From: Lichenostomus cassidix
Taxonomy: Eukaryota > Chordata > Aves > Passeriformes > Meliphagidae
Reading direction: 5' to 3'
NCBI GenBank assembly: GCA_008360975.2
Contig: CM039210.1
Coordinates: 17,383,007 to 17,447,006, forward strand
DNA length: 64,000 nucleotides
Part shown: positions 10,571-22,171 of the stretch, one piece after another
Numbering within the stretch: the first letter of the stretch is position 1
Layout: each line of letters starts with the position of its first letter
Translations under genes and position numbers: made by a program
Notes under the pieces: model-generated
Seen by the model: the letters and a program-made list of their open reading frames with translations, nothing else
Database searches by the model: none
What the model was told of the DNA's origin: nothing

Positions 10571-13500
10571 TCTGTTCACCTTCAGGGAGGAGTATGGAGA
10601 GATCATCTCTGAGATTTTATCTTGATTCTTTGGGGCTGGAAAAACTAGAAAGGAGCCTACTTTGTCTCTTATTGTAAATGGGGATGAAGCCTTCTGAAAT
10701 AATATGATTTTAATATGTTTTTTCTTTCCTGTTTCAAGTCTTGACTGCTATTTTTAAACCAAAAGAGCACCAGTGTTGAAAGGGATGCACTCATTCTGAC
10801 AGGCTCTATGGAGGAGCATTGCAGGCTTACAGCACAGTTCAGCTTAGAGGCATTAAGGAACTCTCAAGACTAGGCAAGCCAGGGGGATGCTGAAGGCAAT
10901 GTCCAAAGTTCCCAGAAGTTCAGACAGACTTTTGTATTTTCCTTCGTGGGAGGGAAAGTCCGAGGCTCTTGTATCATAGGAAGTAACAGTTTTGAAGTGA
11001 AGCAGGGTTGACAGTCCGAAAGCACCAGATTTGTGATTCTTTGGAAGAAAGGAGTGTGCACATTTCCTTGTTGTTTGATCCTGTGGATGGAAATCCAGCT
11101 AATGTGCACAGGCAGGACCTGTGAGGTGTCCCAAATGGTTTATGGCTGCACAAACCGTTAAGGCCAGACTTCTCGTCCTCTACACTTTCTCCAGAGCACA
11201 AGTTTAAGAGAATCTTCTACTCATATATGCAATAGCATGAACCAGTATTTTTTAAGAAAAACAATTTAAAAACTTTGGGGTCATAATGAACCCTTCAGGA
11301 ACAAAAGGCAGGGAATGATCTTGGTTGCAAGGTTCTATTGACTTTCTTCTTTATCATCTGTAAGAGGTCTAGAATATTGTACCTTTATTTTTTCCCTTTT
11401 CTCTAGTCCTTCCCAATTCACTGAGCCTACACACAATCAAGCAAACCCAGGCTATGTGGGAAAGGACTGCACATATTATTTCATTTGGTAAATTCTTCTT
11501 AAAGCCCCTTTCCAATACTCTGAGTATTACATTTTGTACATTTTTGATACCTGCTTCTCATTTCTTACAGAGAAAAAGTGTACACTGCCCTCCCATTCAG
11601 TCTTTGGACAGTAATTTTTTGGTTTGGAGTATGAGGAGTGAAGCAGAGTGAGTACATTGTCCTCTTAGATTTATACTCCAGGAGATAGGGCACAACCCTT
11701 AGCTACTCTGAAAATGATCTATACTTCAGGAGCCTGGGGACAAACCTGAAATATATATCATAATGTCTCAAGCCACCCTAGGCTGTGAATGTGGTGCTGG
11801 CTTGAGCCAGTCATTAAGCAATGACATTGCACCATGGGTTAGGGAGAGCATGAACGAGAGAGATGTTGTATCTGGGAGACTGATATTGCTCTGACAGCAG
11901 AGATCAATGGTCCCAAGTCCCAGTGGCACTGCTGATCTGGTCGGCAACATCCCTGCTGACTATAACGAGTTTTACAAGAATAAAGAGACACATCTAATTC
12001 TGCATGAGGCTCTTCCAGCAATCTGAGCTATCACATCAGCTAATGCAATTTCAGTGCCATGGAGTGGAACTAAGAGCTTTATCCACACAACATGCTGTAA
12101 TGTCCTCCATCATGGTCTCAGCAAGCATTGCTGCCAGTTCTACTGCCAAGGCTGGATTCCCAGTTGAGCCTCACAAGTGAAGCCACTTCACTCCTTAAGC
12201 TAATTTTTTCATATCTGCACAGTTAGCTGCAGGGAGAAGTGCCTTGAACCACTGAAAGTGGAGTTGGAACTGATTGGTTCAGAGGCAAAAGTCCACCCTT
12301 CCTCCTCATCCGAGTGCTGAAGTCAGACTTGGGGAAGCCCTGCTGTGACTCTGCAGTCAGATTGTCAGGAGTGAGTGAGCCTTGCACTATGCCAGGGAGG
12401 TCCCTTTGAGTTCTGTGGTCCATGAGCAAGTCCTCTGAGGCTTGAAAGCATCCACTGTGTTGAACACAGGGTATCCAGCATCTTCAGCTCCTGCTAAAAT
12501 AATTTTACCCTTGCAAGCATCAAACACCTTCAGGACTCCCCCTTGCATGCCCCAGCCCAGTATATTGTGGGAGGACACAGATAACCTCTGGACTGGATTA
12601 TTTTATTTCATCCTGGAAGCAAGGAAAACACCAGTTAGACATGGAAATTGAGAAAACCAGAGATTAAAAGTTTGGATTTGTTACTAGATACAGAACAATA
12701 TTTTGCTTGCTCTTGTCAGTTGTCCTGAGATGTGAGAAGTTAAAGAGTCCTTTCCTTGCAGAAGTTGTGCTTATGTTGTGATCAGTATTTTTTTCCCCAT
12801 CTGTCTTATGTTGCTCTTATCCTGTTATCAAAGGGCTTCAAAAGAGACTAATAGAGCTCAGCTCTCATATTCCCTCGAAATTCAGTGAAAGGGTTACATT
12901 TGGTTTTCTAGGAATGCCAGAGAGGGTTTAAGGCAGAAACAAACCACTAAGGGTTTGGTTTTTTTCCTGGTCTTACAAGTTTTTTCTGTATATGTGGAGT
13001 GAAGGGCTCAGTATTTTCTGTTGCTGCTGAAGGATGCGGCAAAGCTCCTGTGTTCCCTGACAGTGGGAATGGGGTCACGCAGGTTACACATGAATATCCC
13101 ACTTGTCTTTCTCCTTCAAAACCTAACCCTTGGGCAAGATCATCTAATAGAGGCTTCTTAACTTGCATCAACACCTTCCACCACAACGAGTGTGTAAACC
13201 TCATAGTTACACTCTCCACTATGCCAAACAACACACACATATTTTTTTCTTTTCCTCTCCCATATCTATTCAAGACAGATCCATCAGCCCCAAGCTGTGT
13301 ATCCTTTTGGAAATAAGAAGATAGGGATGATTTGACTACAGACCCTATATTGGAAGAAAAGGGGCAAGAAAGTGGCTTAACCAGGGACCTGTGGGTGCTG
13401 CTGATGTCACCAAGATTTTCTTGTGGTTCAGTGTTGCCTGTTCTCCATCTCCTCATTTTTTCTTTGTCTTCCCTTCCCACTAATCCCCTCCTCAGATGAC

Positions 13501-16500
13501 CCCACTGTTAAACTAGGATGAATGGGACCAAGATGAATAATATAATATTTACCGCTGTCACCACATTCATTCTATTTATGTACTGCATCTCAGTTCCACC
13601 TTGTGCTTGCTTTAGACATTTGGAGCTCACACTCTACAAGATGCCTCCAAGTTTTTATTGCACCTTGCTTAGAAGGACATTTTATTGACTTTAGTCACTC
13701 ATGCCATGAACAAAGCATTTGTAAAAATTGTGATCTCACTGCTGTGTTGTGGGTTGCTCTGCTTTGCTTTGAAGATTATGTGCTGAAAATCATTCCCTGT
13801 CAATTGTGAAACTGGTGCAGATTGCAAGACCTTTCCCCATCTTATGCACTGGGCATACTGCTGGAACACAGCTAAAGGTGGAATGAATTGAAGTGTACCC
13901 ATCATATGGAAATCTCTGTGGCCTGTGGCCTGATGCAATACTGATTTTGAGATGTTCCAGATGCCCCTTTAATGGTTAGAGTACCCTTAATGCTCTGCAG
14001 CTGCTATGACTTGTAATGACGCTTGTTTCCAAATTCCTTAATGAATAAAAGTAAGAGTGCTTATCTGGTGTACAGGGGGAAACCAAATATTGCAAGTGAA
14101 AGTATGAACATGAAGGAGTTGTGAATCACCATATACTTTTATTTAACACTTGATTATTATTTTTTAATTTTCTGTGTGCCCAGTTGCTATCTTTCTAAAG
14201 CAATTCATGCTCATGTTCTTCCAATACACAGAATTAAGTAGATGTAGCATATCCCCTCCCCATCCCACCAAAGCTCCACAACTGTATGCTCCTACTTTTA
14301 AATGTGTGGGTAGCCTTTGTGTCCATTTGCCATCATTTCTACTTTCTATCATGTTTGGCTTGCTCCAGAGAAAAGGTCTGGTGACAGGATTTCTGCTGGC
14401 TGAAACAAGGGTGAAGTTCTGGCCTGATTGAAATCAATGGCAAAGCTCCCAGCAACGAATAGGAGAGCAGACTGTGATCTTGAGTACTTGGAGGGTATAC
14501 ACAAAGCAATCATACATAGCAATATAATTGTGGCTGTTTGATGGATGCTAGAGATCAACTAGCTAGCAGCTATAAATAGCAGTGATTTCTGCTGTTTCTT
14601 AGTCCTGTTATTTTACCACTGTTGAAAATCAATTCCTTTTCTGCCTTTCAGGATAGGTAAAAGCATATCACCTGCTCTCTCCTAGTAAAACTTGATCATT
14701 TTGTTGTGTTAGACTAAATACTACTCTCTTAACCATGCTGTTGTGTTGGCGTCCTTAATATTTTCCACATGTACATGCAAAATCTGTTAACATGTTAGTG
14801 GATTTGTTTGCTTGTCAAGGAAAATTTTGCCCCCCTGCAATGACAGCTTCAAACTCACACTGCAAAAGGACAGGGGAAGCAGTCGCTTAATGGACAAGCA
14901 CAACACACTTCTCCTGGCAATAAAGGCTTCAGATTCTAGTTGAGTGCCTTGTCACTCTGATCCACAGCACTGGTTTAATCATGCTAATGTGCTGTCTAAT
15001 TATGGTAAACACTGCATATCATTCAAATTAAATATATATATTGTCATTCACGTAATCAGTCTGCAGACATTTTTACACATTAGAATTTTCTTAGCCAAAT
15101 GCCCTCTGGTTGGCACCAGAGGCTATGCATTAGCCCATTAGCTAAAAAGGGAGGTGGATGATCATATATAGTGGCTGGACAACTTGGAAAGTGTTTTACT
15201 TGGCACACTGTTGGAAAGGAAATGGTTCCTCTGAAGCAAAGTTGTCCCTGCAAAATCCTCTGTGAGATGCAAATCAAAAAACAACTCTGCTGCCTTCCTC
15301 ATTAATAGGGCAATCATGCCTAGCATGGTCTTGGTTGTGTGAGTTTGTCTGCCTGGGGTCACACCCACTTTGTTGAGAAAAGAGAGATTTCCAAAGTCAA
15401 CAGCTGAGCAAGGAGCTACAAGTTTGATGATTCAGGCCTTGATCCTTCCCCTCATGGTGTTCACAAATTCTTGCTCTTGCAAAAGCTGACCTTGCTTGGG
15501 GAGCATCTCCAATGATAGGTGCCAAAGCCTTAGGTGGGTTTTATCAGAAGCAAGAAGCTGACACTGCAGTGGAAAGCAATCACAGTAGTAGTTACTGTGC
15601 TGGTAGACCTGCAATTATATATCAAGTATATTTAATTAGACATAGAAGTTTCTGAGATGGGACAAATCTGGAAAGTATTTCCCTAAATCTAGATCTGTGG
15701 ATCTTCTTTGTGTGGGATTGTCAGGATCATATCCTGATATGCTGGATCCAGTGAAAGCATCAATAAATAAACTTGTGATTCTGCAATTTTGTTAATGATA
15801 GGAAAGGAAGTGGACACAATAAAAAATAAGAAAAAAAACCCTGTCATATTGCCTCTCTGTGCTATCAGATATCCAGTGTGGCTTCTCTTGTAAGAGTAGG
15901 ATCACATTCAAACTATTTCATATGACTATATACAGTAAAAATATTTACTTGAATATTTCAGCGCATGTGACATTTTCATACCACAGTTATGGATTACAGA
16001 GGAAGCTATTGGGTAGAATGAAAACATAAGAGTACTTTATAGAACTGCTTAACAAGTGGACAATACAGAAAAGACTGGACAATACAATGTATATCAGTAA
16101 ATGGATGGATTTTACTGGCAGATGGGGTTTTTTCTGTTCAGAAATGGGAATTGTGTATGCACTTGGCTCTACAATTATTTAATTGGACCCATAAAATTCT
16201 ATATTTTTCACTGTATTAGGTATTTATAGTTTCCTTTCAGGAGGTGGGCTTCTTTTGGGGTTTTTTTTTGGGGGGAGGGTTTGTTCAAGGGTAGATGCTG
16301 ACTTGAATACTTAGCATGTTCTATTATCCTTTTGATTGCCTCCCCTGGTTTAATTCACCATGGTTCAAGGTGGAAAATTACAGTAGAAAGGATTTCTGTA
16401 CTTTGGGATTTATTTCTTTTAGGGAACAGAAAGAGTTCCTTGAGACATATTACGTCTCAATTATGAGCTAACAAGGAATAACTATTCAACAGTTTTCCCA

Positions 16501-16611
16501 GATGTTGTTGACATAATGGTCTTTTGCCTCAATTTAAAATTAGAGAAAAAAAAATCAGCTTGTTGATCATTATGTTTTGCTTTAATCTTATTAAGGTTTA
16601 TATGTAACTGA
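10571..16611. other. About 6 kb of unrecognised sequence, largest repeat-poor stretch of the window
   Basis: I find no LTR, LINE or convincing exon. The open frames are short and unrelated to proteins I know. It reads like host intergenic or intronic DNA; a gene's non-coding part could be here, but nothing in the sequence shows it. Confidence 0.4.
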
Positions 16612-16782
16612 ATGGTCCAGCCCAGAGGGTGGTGGTGAATGCTGTTAAATCCAGTTGGTGGCCAGACACAAGTGGTGATCACCAGGGTTCAGTTTTGGGG
16701 GCTGTCCTGTTTAATATCTTTATCAGTGATCTAGGTGAGGGGATGAAGCGTACCCTCAGTGAATTCCTAGACAACACCAAGT
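16612..16782 (+). mobile_element. CR1 LINE reverse transcriptase fragment, first piece of an interrupted copy
   Basis: The plus strand encodes the CR1 stretch with a [16 protein letters not shown] motif followed by DNTKL. The reading then stops at AAGT (16779-16782) where a solo LTR enters, and resumes with the same AAGT at 31906. The same copy continues at 31906-32599 and 33296-33475, so this small CR1 once was about 1.05 kb and is now spread over 16.9 kb. Confidence 0.88.
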
Positions 16783-17008
16783 TGTAACAGTGGACAAAAG
16801 GCTGACACCCTAAATGGAGGCACACATCAGCAGTTTATTGTCCCCTGGTACACCCTTTTATACCCTTTCTTCACATGCATAACAGGTGTTCCTTATTACA
16901 TTACATTAGTTAGCAAACTATCCACAGGTGCCTCTTTTAATTAGTCATACAAGTCTGCATTCTTTGCTTTTTTCTCCGACAAGGTTGTTTATCTCGCTTG
17001 TTTAGGGG
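16783..17008 (-). mobile_element. Solo LTR ('LTR-D'), first part
   Basis: The first part of a roughly 290-bp LTR whose other end is at 31843-31905. On the minus strand it starts TGTGGGATG at 31905 and ends CTGTTACA at 16783, with AATAAA near 16838. CR1 sequence flanks both outer ends, and AAGT is repeated (16779-16782, 31906-31909), a 4-bp target duplication if the ends are TG...CA. ERV-A inserted into it, duplicating TAGGGG. Confidence 0.8.
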
Positions 17009-17289
17009 TAATGGGGTTCCGGACCCCAAGCTCAGTTCATGATTGGGCTAGCTGCGGAATTGGAGCCCTGGAGGGGCAGCCCGCTCTCGGGGGCGGGCAA
17101 GGCAGCCAGGACTGGCAGAACTCTCGGGTAAACCGTGCGATCCAGAGATCGGTAGCAGAAGCAAGAAATGCAGGCAGTCGGATTGGCGGTCCAGGAGGTT
17201 TATTAATAGGATAAGGGGAGATGGAGGGAGGAACGGGACGGGGACTGGATCGGCGAGCTGAAAGCGGGGATTCTGCGTTGTGTTGCCGG
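17009..17289 (-). repeat. ERV-A 3' LTR, distal part
   Basis: Near-identical to 31214-31494 of the 5' LTR. It starts on the plus strand with TAATGG where the 5' LTR has TGATGG, so the terminal TG/CA has decayed. It is cut at GCCGG (17285-17289) by the ERVL-like element. Confidence 0.93.
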
Positions 17290-17800
17290 TGTCTTGGTTT
17301 GAAAACAAACCAGTGGGAGATCACAAGTCAAGATTGAAATTAAAAATAAATGAAATAATACAAGGAAAAGCACTGACAAAGTCAGATACAACCTAACGCC
17401 CTGTTAGGGTGGTAGTAGCAGTCCAACTGAAGTAGTCCAGTTGAAGTGGTGATCTTGTGAAGGTCTAGTCTCCAGCTGAAGATTCAGTGGTAGCTCTGGT
17501 CCTCTGGGAACCCAGTAGACAGGGCTAGCTCAGGCAGTTCCAAGGCCAGGTTATATCCAGGTGGGAACACCTGGCTCCTCCCTCCTGGGCAGAGCATCTC
17601 ACAATGGGATGAGATAAGTCCATGGGTCACACGGTGGGTCCCTGATGGCCCATTGCCTGTCATGCGGGGTGGGTCATTAGCAAGTGATAATAGCTAACGG
17701 ATGGCCCATTGCCTGTCATCCGGAGTGGGTGATAGTAGCTAATGGCCCACAGCTGGTGGTAATAGAATACTTAACTACATCAATATTGCAACCTAGGACA
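17290..17800 (-). repeat. ERVL-like element 3' LTR
   Basis: It runs from TGTCTTGG on the plus strand to CCTAGGACA at 17800. On the minus strand it begins TGTCCTAGGTTGC. The polypurine tract abuts it at 17801. Confidence 0.95.
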
Positions 17801-17818
17801 TTATCCACCCCTTATTCT
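17801..17818 (-). other. Polypurine tract of the ERVL-like element
   Basis: On the minus strand GAATAAGGGGTGGATAA directly precedes the 3' LTR. The same tract, identical over the core, precedes the 3' LTR of the plus-strand ERVL provirus at 46079-46095, which ties the two proviruses to one family. It primes plus-strand DNA synthesis in such elements. Confidence 0.85.
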
Positions 17819-19310
17819 ATTACCATCTACACAGTTCTCACTTAAGATAAGGTCTCCTTGTGGTACACAACGGGTTTCTCCATCTGCTTGCATCACCCAC
17901 CAAGTATAACCAGGTCTTTGGGCAAAAACCACTCCACGGATGGGTTTGCCTTTTCCTGAGGTGGGACTAATCCAAACAGTCTTTCCTAAAAAACCTCTTA
18001 CGTGTACCACAGGGACTTTATCTCCATCTACTGTGTGCAAAGGTTCGGACTCGGCAGGACCGGCTTGATTGATAGAACCCCTTGTGTTAACCATCCAGGT
18101 GGTCTTTGCTAAGTTCAGTTCCCAATTTTTGAAGGTTCTCCCGCTAAGTGCTTTCAAAGTTGTTTTAAGTAGTCTGTTGTACCGTTCAACTTTCCCGGCA
18201 GCTGATGCATGATAGGGGATATGGTATATCTATTCAATTCCGTGTTCTCTAGCTCAGGTGCTTATGAGGCCATTCTTGAAATGGGCTCCATTGTCAGACT
18301 CGATTCTCTCAGGGGTACTATGTCTCCACAGGACTTGCTTTTCCAGACTTAAGATGGTGTTCTGGGCAGTAGCATGAGGCACAGGGTAGGTCTCTAACCA
18401 TCCCGTGGTTGCTTCCACCATGGTTAACATGTAGCGCTTTCCTTGGCGGGTTTGGGGAAGTGTGATGTAGTCAACTTGCCATACTTCCCCATACCTGTAC
18501 TTTGACCATCGTCCACCATACTACAGAGGTTTCACCCGCTTGGCCTGTTTGATTGCAGCGCAAGTCTCACAGCTGTGGATGACCTGTGAGATGTTGTCCA
18601 TGGTTAAGTCCACCCCTCGGTCACGAGCCCATCTGTATGTCGCATCTCTCCCTTGATGACCAGAGGCATCATGGGCCCAACGAGCTAGAAATAATTCTCC
18701 TTTGTGCTGCCAGTCCAGATCCACCTGTGACACTTCCACCTTGGCAGCTCGGTTCACTTGCTCGTTGTTACGATGCTCTTCATTAGCCCGACTCTTGGGT
18801 ACATGTGCATCTACGTGTCGAACTTTCACGGTCAGCTTTTCTGCCCGGGCGGCGATGTCCTGCCAAATCTCAGCGGTTCAGATGGGTTTTCTTCTGCGCT
18901 GTCAGTTAGCCTTTCTCCAGCGATCTAACCATCCCCATAGCGCGTTGGCTACCATCCAGGAGTCAGTGTAGAGATAGAGCCTTGGCCATTTCTTTCGTTC
19001 GGCAATATCCAAAGCTAGTTGGATGGCTTTAAGCTCTGCGACCTGACTCGATCCACCTTGTCCCTCGGTAGCCTGTACGGCTTGTCGTGTGGGGCTCCAC
19101 ACTGCAGCTTTCCATTTCCGATCTGCGCTTACAATTCGGCAGGAACTATCGGTGAAGAGGGCATAGCATCTTTCACTCTCTGGCAGCTCGTTATACGGGG
19201 GTGCTTCCTCGGCACGTGCTACTTTCTCCTCTGCTTCTTCTGAAGATAATTTAAAAGTCTCACCTTCAGGCCAGTTTGTTATGATTTTCAGAATCTCAGG
19301 GCGATTTGGG
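17801..19310 (-). pseudogene. pol: ERVL-like pol, RNase H and integrase part, broken
   Basis: The minus strand reads RNase H (YALFTDSSC near 19180, ELKAIQLALD near 19030, LYTDSWMVANALWG near 18960). The integrase zinc finger follows (WAHDASGHQ with HSCETC, 18560-18690), then the integrase core with D in QVDYIT near 18470, D in ESDNG near 18280 and E in GKVERYN near 18195, and a C-terminal domain open from 18157 to 17801. Stops and frame breaks interrupt the core. Integrase joins viral DNA to host DNA and RNase H removes RNA from the hybrid. Immediately upstream the reverse-transcriptase core is missing, with the deletion point near 19320-19385. Confidence 0.88.
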
Positions 19311-19364
19311 TTTCCAATACGGGCGCGCTGTGTGATGAGGGCAATCTATTTGCTCTACGTGGCA

Positions 19365-19910
19365 TCAGTGGCATGGTGGGTAGAGGGAACCCTTCCCTTG
19401 AACATCCACCCCTTGGCTCTCCAGTTCCCGAATCATCTTATGGATGGGGGCCACAGAGTCTCTGTCAGTGCGGTATTGCCGGCGGTGCACTGTTGCTGTA
19501 GCAATTGGTACACGCTGGTCTTCAATTCTCAGTAGTCCCACAGCAGATGGGTTGTCTGAGAGACCAGGCAGGGTATTCAGTTGTCTTATGTCTTCTGTCT
19601 CTACGGCTGCTATCCCAAAAGCCCAGCGATGTCTCTTTGGGTCTTTGAAATATCCACTTCTGAGATAATCTATGCCGAGGATGCATGGGGCGTCTGGACC
19701 AGTCACGATGGGGTGTTTCTGCCACTCGTTCTCAGTTAAACTCACTTCAGCTTCCAGTACAGTCAGCTGCTGGGATCCTCCTGTCACCTCAGAAATAGAA
19801 ATGGATTCGGTCCCCACATACCTGGATGGCATCAGGGTGCACTGAGCGCCGGTGTCAACCAAAGCCGTGTATCTTTGTGGGTCAGACGTGCCAGGCCATC
19901 GGATCCACAC
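19365..19910 (-). pseudogene. pro: ERVL-like protease and start of reverse transcriptase
   Basis: About 181 codons are open. ALVDTGAQCT near 19860 is the aspartic protease active site (DTGA), and a GIDYL-type motif near 19685 closes the protease. The following PIHKMIRELESQGV is the entry to the reverse transcriptase, then the frame runs out at the deletion. It lies in the same frame as gag, separated by UAG codons, so a readthrough arrangement is possible. Retroviral proteases cut the polyproteins as dimers. Confidence 0.85.
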
Positions 19911-19964
19911 AGTCTAATAGATCCGATTATCTCTTTCCTCTATCTGGCTAGAGGCAGGGCTCCT

Positions 19965-20630
19965 CTAATCCTGTTTTTGTTGCACGATGTTCTTCTGTAA
20001 ATGTGTTCCTGAGGTTCCTTCAAGAGGATCAGTCATATTATAATTTCCATTCTGTCGGGGGTTCTGTCCACAAGAGACTGGGGCAGTGTTATACCTAGAT
20101 GAGCTTCTTGAGGTGGATGTTTCTGTTTTCAATTCACGTACCCGGGCTGCTAAGGTGGAGGTGGGTTTCCTATCCCACTTCCTCATGTCTTCCCCATGCT
20201 CTTGAAGGAAAAACCAGAGGTCACGTCGTGGAGTTTGTTTTCTTTCCCTGACTGGAGTACGTCTGCTCCTGATGGCAGAGACTCGGGTTGGTTTTGGTGT
20301 GGCATGGAAAAATCTTTCTGTGAGCTCTTTCCTTAGTTTCTGATGGCTCTCTTCAATCAATCTCCGGACTTGCTCGGCCAGGTTTGTTTCTACCGATGAG
20401 ACCTGGGTGCGTAGTGGGGCGGTGACAGTGTCCTCATAAATTCTCAGTTTGTTTGCTAACACGCCCACCTGGTCTTCGCCTTCCCTCCACTGCAATGTTG
20501 CCAGGTAACGAGAGTATATCTCTGGTCCGAGCCGCGCGAATCTTAGCCACATTTGTGAAGTGCACTGGACGTTATCTGGGTTCTTGGGGAATCTCTCGTT
20601 GTCCGAGAAAATGATCTCTAGCACGGCCAA
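19965..20630 (-). pseudogene. gag: ERVL-like gag, C-terminal part
   Basis: An open stretch of about 221 codons in the same frame as the upstream gag part at 20667-21605; two TGA codons lie between them. The plus-strand provirus has an open counterpart of this junction near 35320-35850, so the TGAs are decay. The protein is rich in charged helices (LAEQVRRLIEESHQKLRKEL) and ends in a Ser/Thr/Asn-rich tail. I see no CX2CX4HX4C zinc knuckle. It ends at a UAG that is matched by a UAG at the same place in the plus-strand copy (36457-36459). Confidence 0.75.
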
Positions 20631-20666
20631 TTCCCTCAGGCATCAGATACCTTGTTCTATTGTGTT

Positions 20667-21605
20667 TCATTTTCTTTGGTGCATCTGGAGGTCCTCTTTG
20701 CAGAGGTATCTGTCCCGTACACTCGCCAGCAATCTCCGCCAGAGGCTGAGAGTTTTCTGGGTTTTCCCAATCCCCTGGTCAATAACCACATCCTGGGACA
20801 GGGATCCCAGTTGCCTGGCCTCACTTCCGTCCAGAATGGTGTCGTTAGCTGCGGCGTCCCAGATGCGGAGCAGCCAGGTCAAGATGGACTCGTTTGCCTG
20901 CCGGGTGAATTCCCTCCGTAGGTCACGCAGCTCCCCCAGGGATAGAGAGCGAGTGATGATCTCCGGCTCTGTCTCTTCTGCTGGGTGAGATGGTCCTGCC
21001 GCATCATCATCAGTCGCTATGCGGACTGATTTGCTCTTGGATTTCTTTTTCTGGACAGGGGCAACTGCTACGGGCTTCGGCTGTTCTGATTTGGTGGTGG
21101 TCTGTGTTGAGACGTCGACTGCTCTTTTGGCTCTTTTCCTCTTGCCTGCTGATTTGCTTTGTTTCTCCTCCTCAAGGAGACAAAATATTGTTCTGATCTT
21201 CAGCAAGATGTACACGATGCTGATCAAAGAAAACAGAACTGACAAAAAGATGATGCCATCCTTAGCATCTAGAGGGAACTCAATATTGTCAAAAACGGCC
21301 GTGCCTGACCTGAAATGCTGGAAGAAACCGCTCTCTCCTCCTAACGCCAGAGGCTGGGTGTGATTGCTGAGGAGGTCCCAGACGTAGCAGCTCAGATTAG
21401 GCCAGGCAGATAAAATTGAGTATACGTTCCGAATGGTATTCATCGCCTCACAGGTTACCACGCAATAGGCATAATAAACCAAAAGAGCAATTTTCATGCC
21501 ATTCCCTGGTCGCAACAGGACCAATACGACAGGCAGATAGTTTCCCATTTGAGGAAAAATATAGAGAGCGAGATACAGCACCCATATAGATAAGCTGACC
21601 ATCAT
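20667..21605 (-). pseudogene. gag: ERVL-like gag, N-terminal part with a multi-pass membrane module
   Basis: Starting at the ATG pair ending at 21605, shortly after the primer-binding site, 312 codons are open. Residues 3-17, 24-31 and 38-51 are strongly hydrophobic, an Asn-His-Thr glycosylation-type site lies at 81-83, and 118-136 (IIFLSVLFSLISIVYILLK) is a typical membrane span. A basic cluster KRKRAKRA and a charged, gag-like region follow. Ordinary retroviral gag begins with a matrix domain, not with several membrane spans. The older plus-strand provirus retains the same NHTQP site and the 'EFPLD' plus hydrophobic segment (34380-34520), so the module belongs to the family. Its role is unknown. 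Confidence 0.7.
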
Positions 21606-21637
21606 GGTGATAGGATTTCTGAGTTTCCCCAGGTCGT

Positions 21638-21655
21638 GCCCCACGTTGGGCGCCA
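21638..21655 (-). other. Primer-binding site, tRNA-Lys(1,2)
   Basis: The minus strand reads TGGCGCCCAACGTGGGGC, a perfect 18-nt complement of the 3' end of tRNA-Lys(CUU). It starts five bases after the end of the 5' LTR (21661). Confidence 0.95.
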
Positions 21656-21660
21656 AAATA

Positions 21661-22166
21661 TGTCTTGGTTTGAAAACAAACCAGTGGGAGATCACAAGTC
21701 AAGATTGAAATTAAAAATAAATGAAATAATACAAGGAAAAGCACTGACAAAGTCAGATACAACCTAACGCCCTGTTAGGGTGGTAGTAGCAGTCCAACTG
21801 AAGTAGTCCAGTTGAAGTGGTGATCCTGTGAAGGTCTAGTCTCCAGCTGAAGATCCAGTGGTAGCTCTGGTCCTCTGGGAACCCAGTAGACAGGGCTAGC
21901 TCAGGCAGTTCCAAGGCCAGGTTATATCCAGGTGGGAACACCTGGCTCCTCCCTCCTCGGCAGAGCATCTCACAATGGGATAAGTCCATGAGTCACACAG
22001 TGGGTCCCTGATGTCCCATTGCCTGTCATGCGGGGTGGGTCATTAGCAAGTGATAATAGCTAACGGATGGCCCATTGCCTGTCATCCGGAGTGGGTGATA
22101 GCAGCTAATGGCCCACAGCTGGTGGTAATAGAATACTTAACTACATCAATATTGCAACCTAGGACA
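21661..22166 (-). repeat. ERVL-like element 5' LTR
   Basis: 506 bases with ends TGTCCTAGG...CCAAGACA on the minus strand. It matches 17290-17800 apart from about eight substitutions and a 5-base gap. A related but older solo LTR lies at 35350-35824. Confidence 0.95.
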
Positions 22167-22171
22167 GCCGG

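Larger units (their letters stand above)
17290..22166 (-). mobile_element. ERVL-like provirus with reverse transcriptase core deleted, nested in ERV-A 3' LTR
   Basis: The element is bounded by LTRs at 17290-17800 and 21661-22166 that differ at only about eight bases plus one 5-base gap. GCCGG is duplicated at 17285-17289 and 22167-22171, the 5-bp size of ERVL. The primer-binding site for tRNA-Lys and the polypurine tract are clear. It holds gag with an unusual N-terminal membrane module, protease, RNase H and integrase; the reverse-transcriptase palm and fingers are missing. LTR similarity makes it slightly younger than its host ERV-A, as nesting requires. It cannot move alone. Confidence 0.95.

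Noticed and set aside
12947..13480. A 177-codon minus-strand frame as a host gene
   Set aside because: No recognisable domain, no supporting splice pattern and ordinary composition; likely chance.
17801..19310. CRISPR, toxin-antitoxin or other prokaryotic systems in the repeated regions
   Set aside because: All repeats resolve into LTRs, LINEs and microsatellites of a vertebrate genome; no spaced short repeats of CRISPR type exist.
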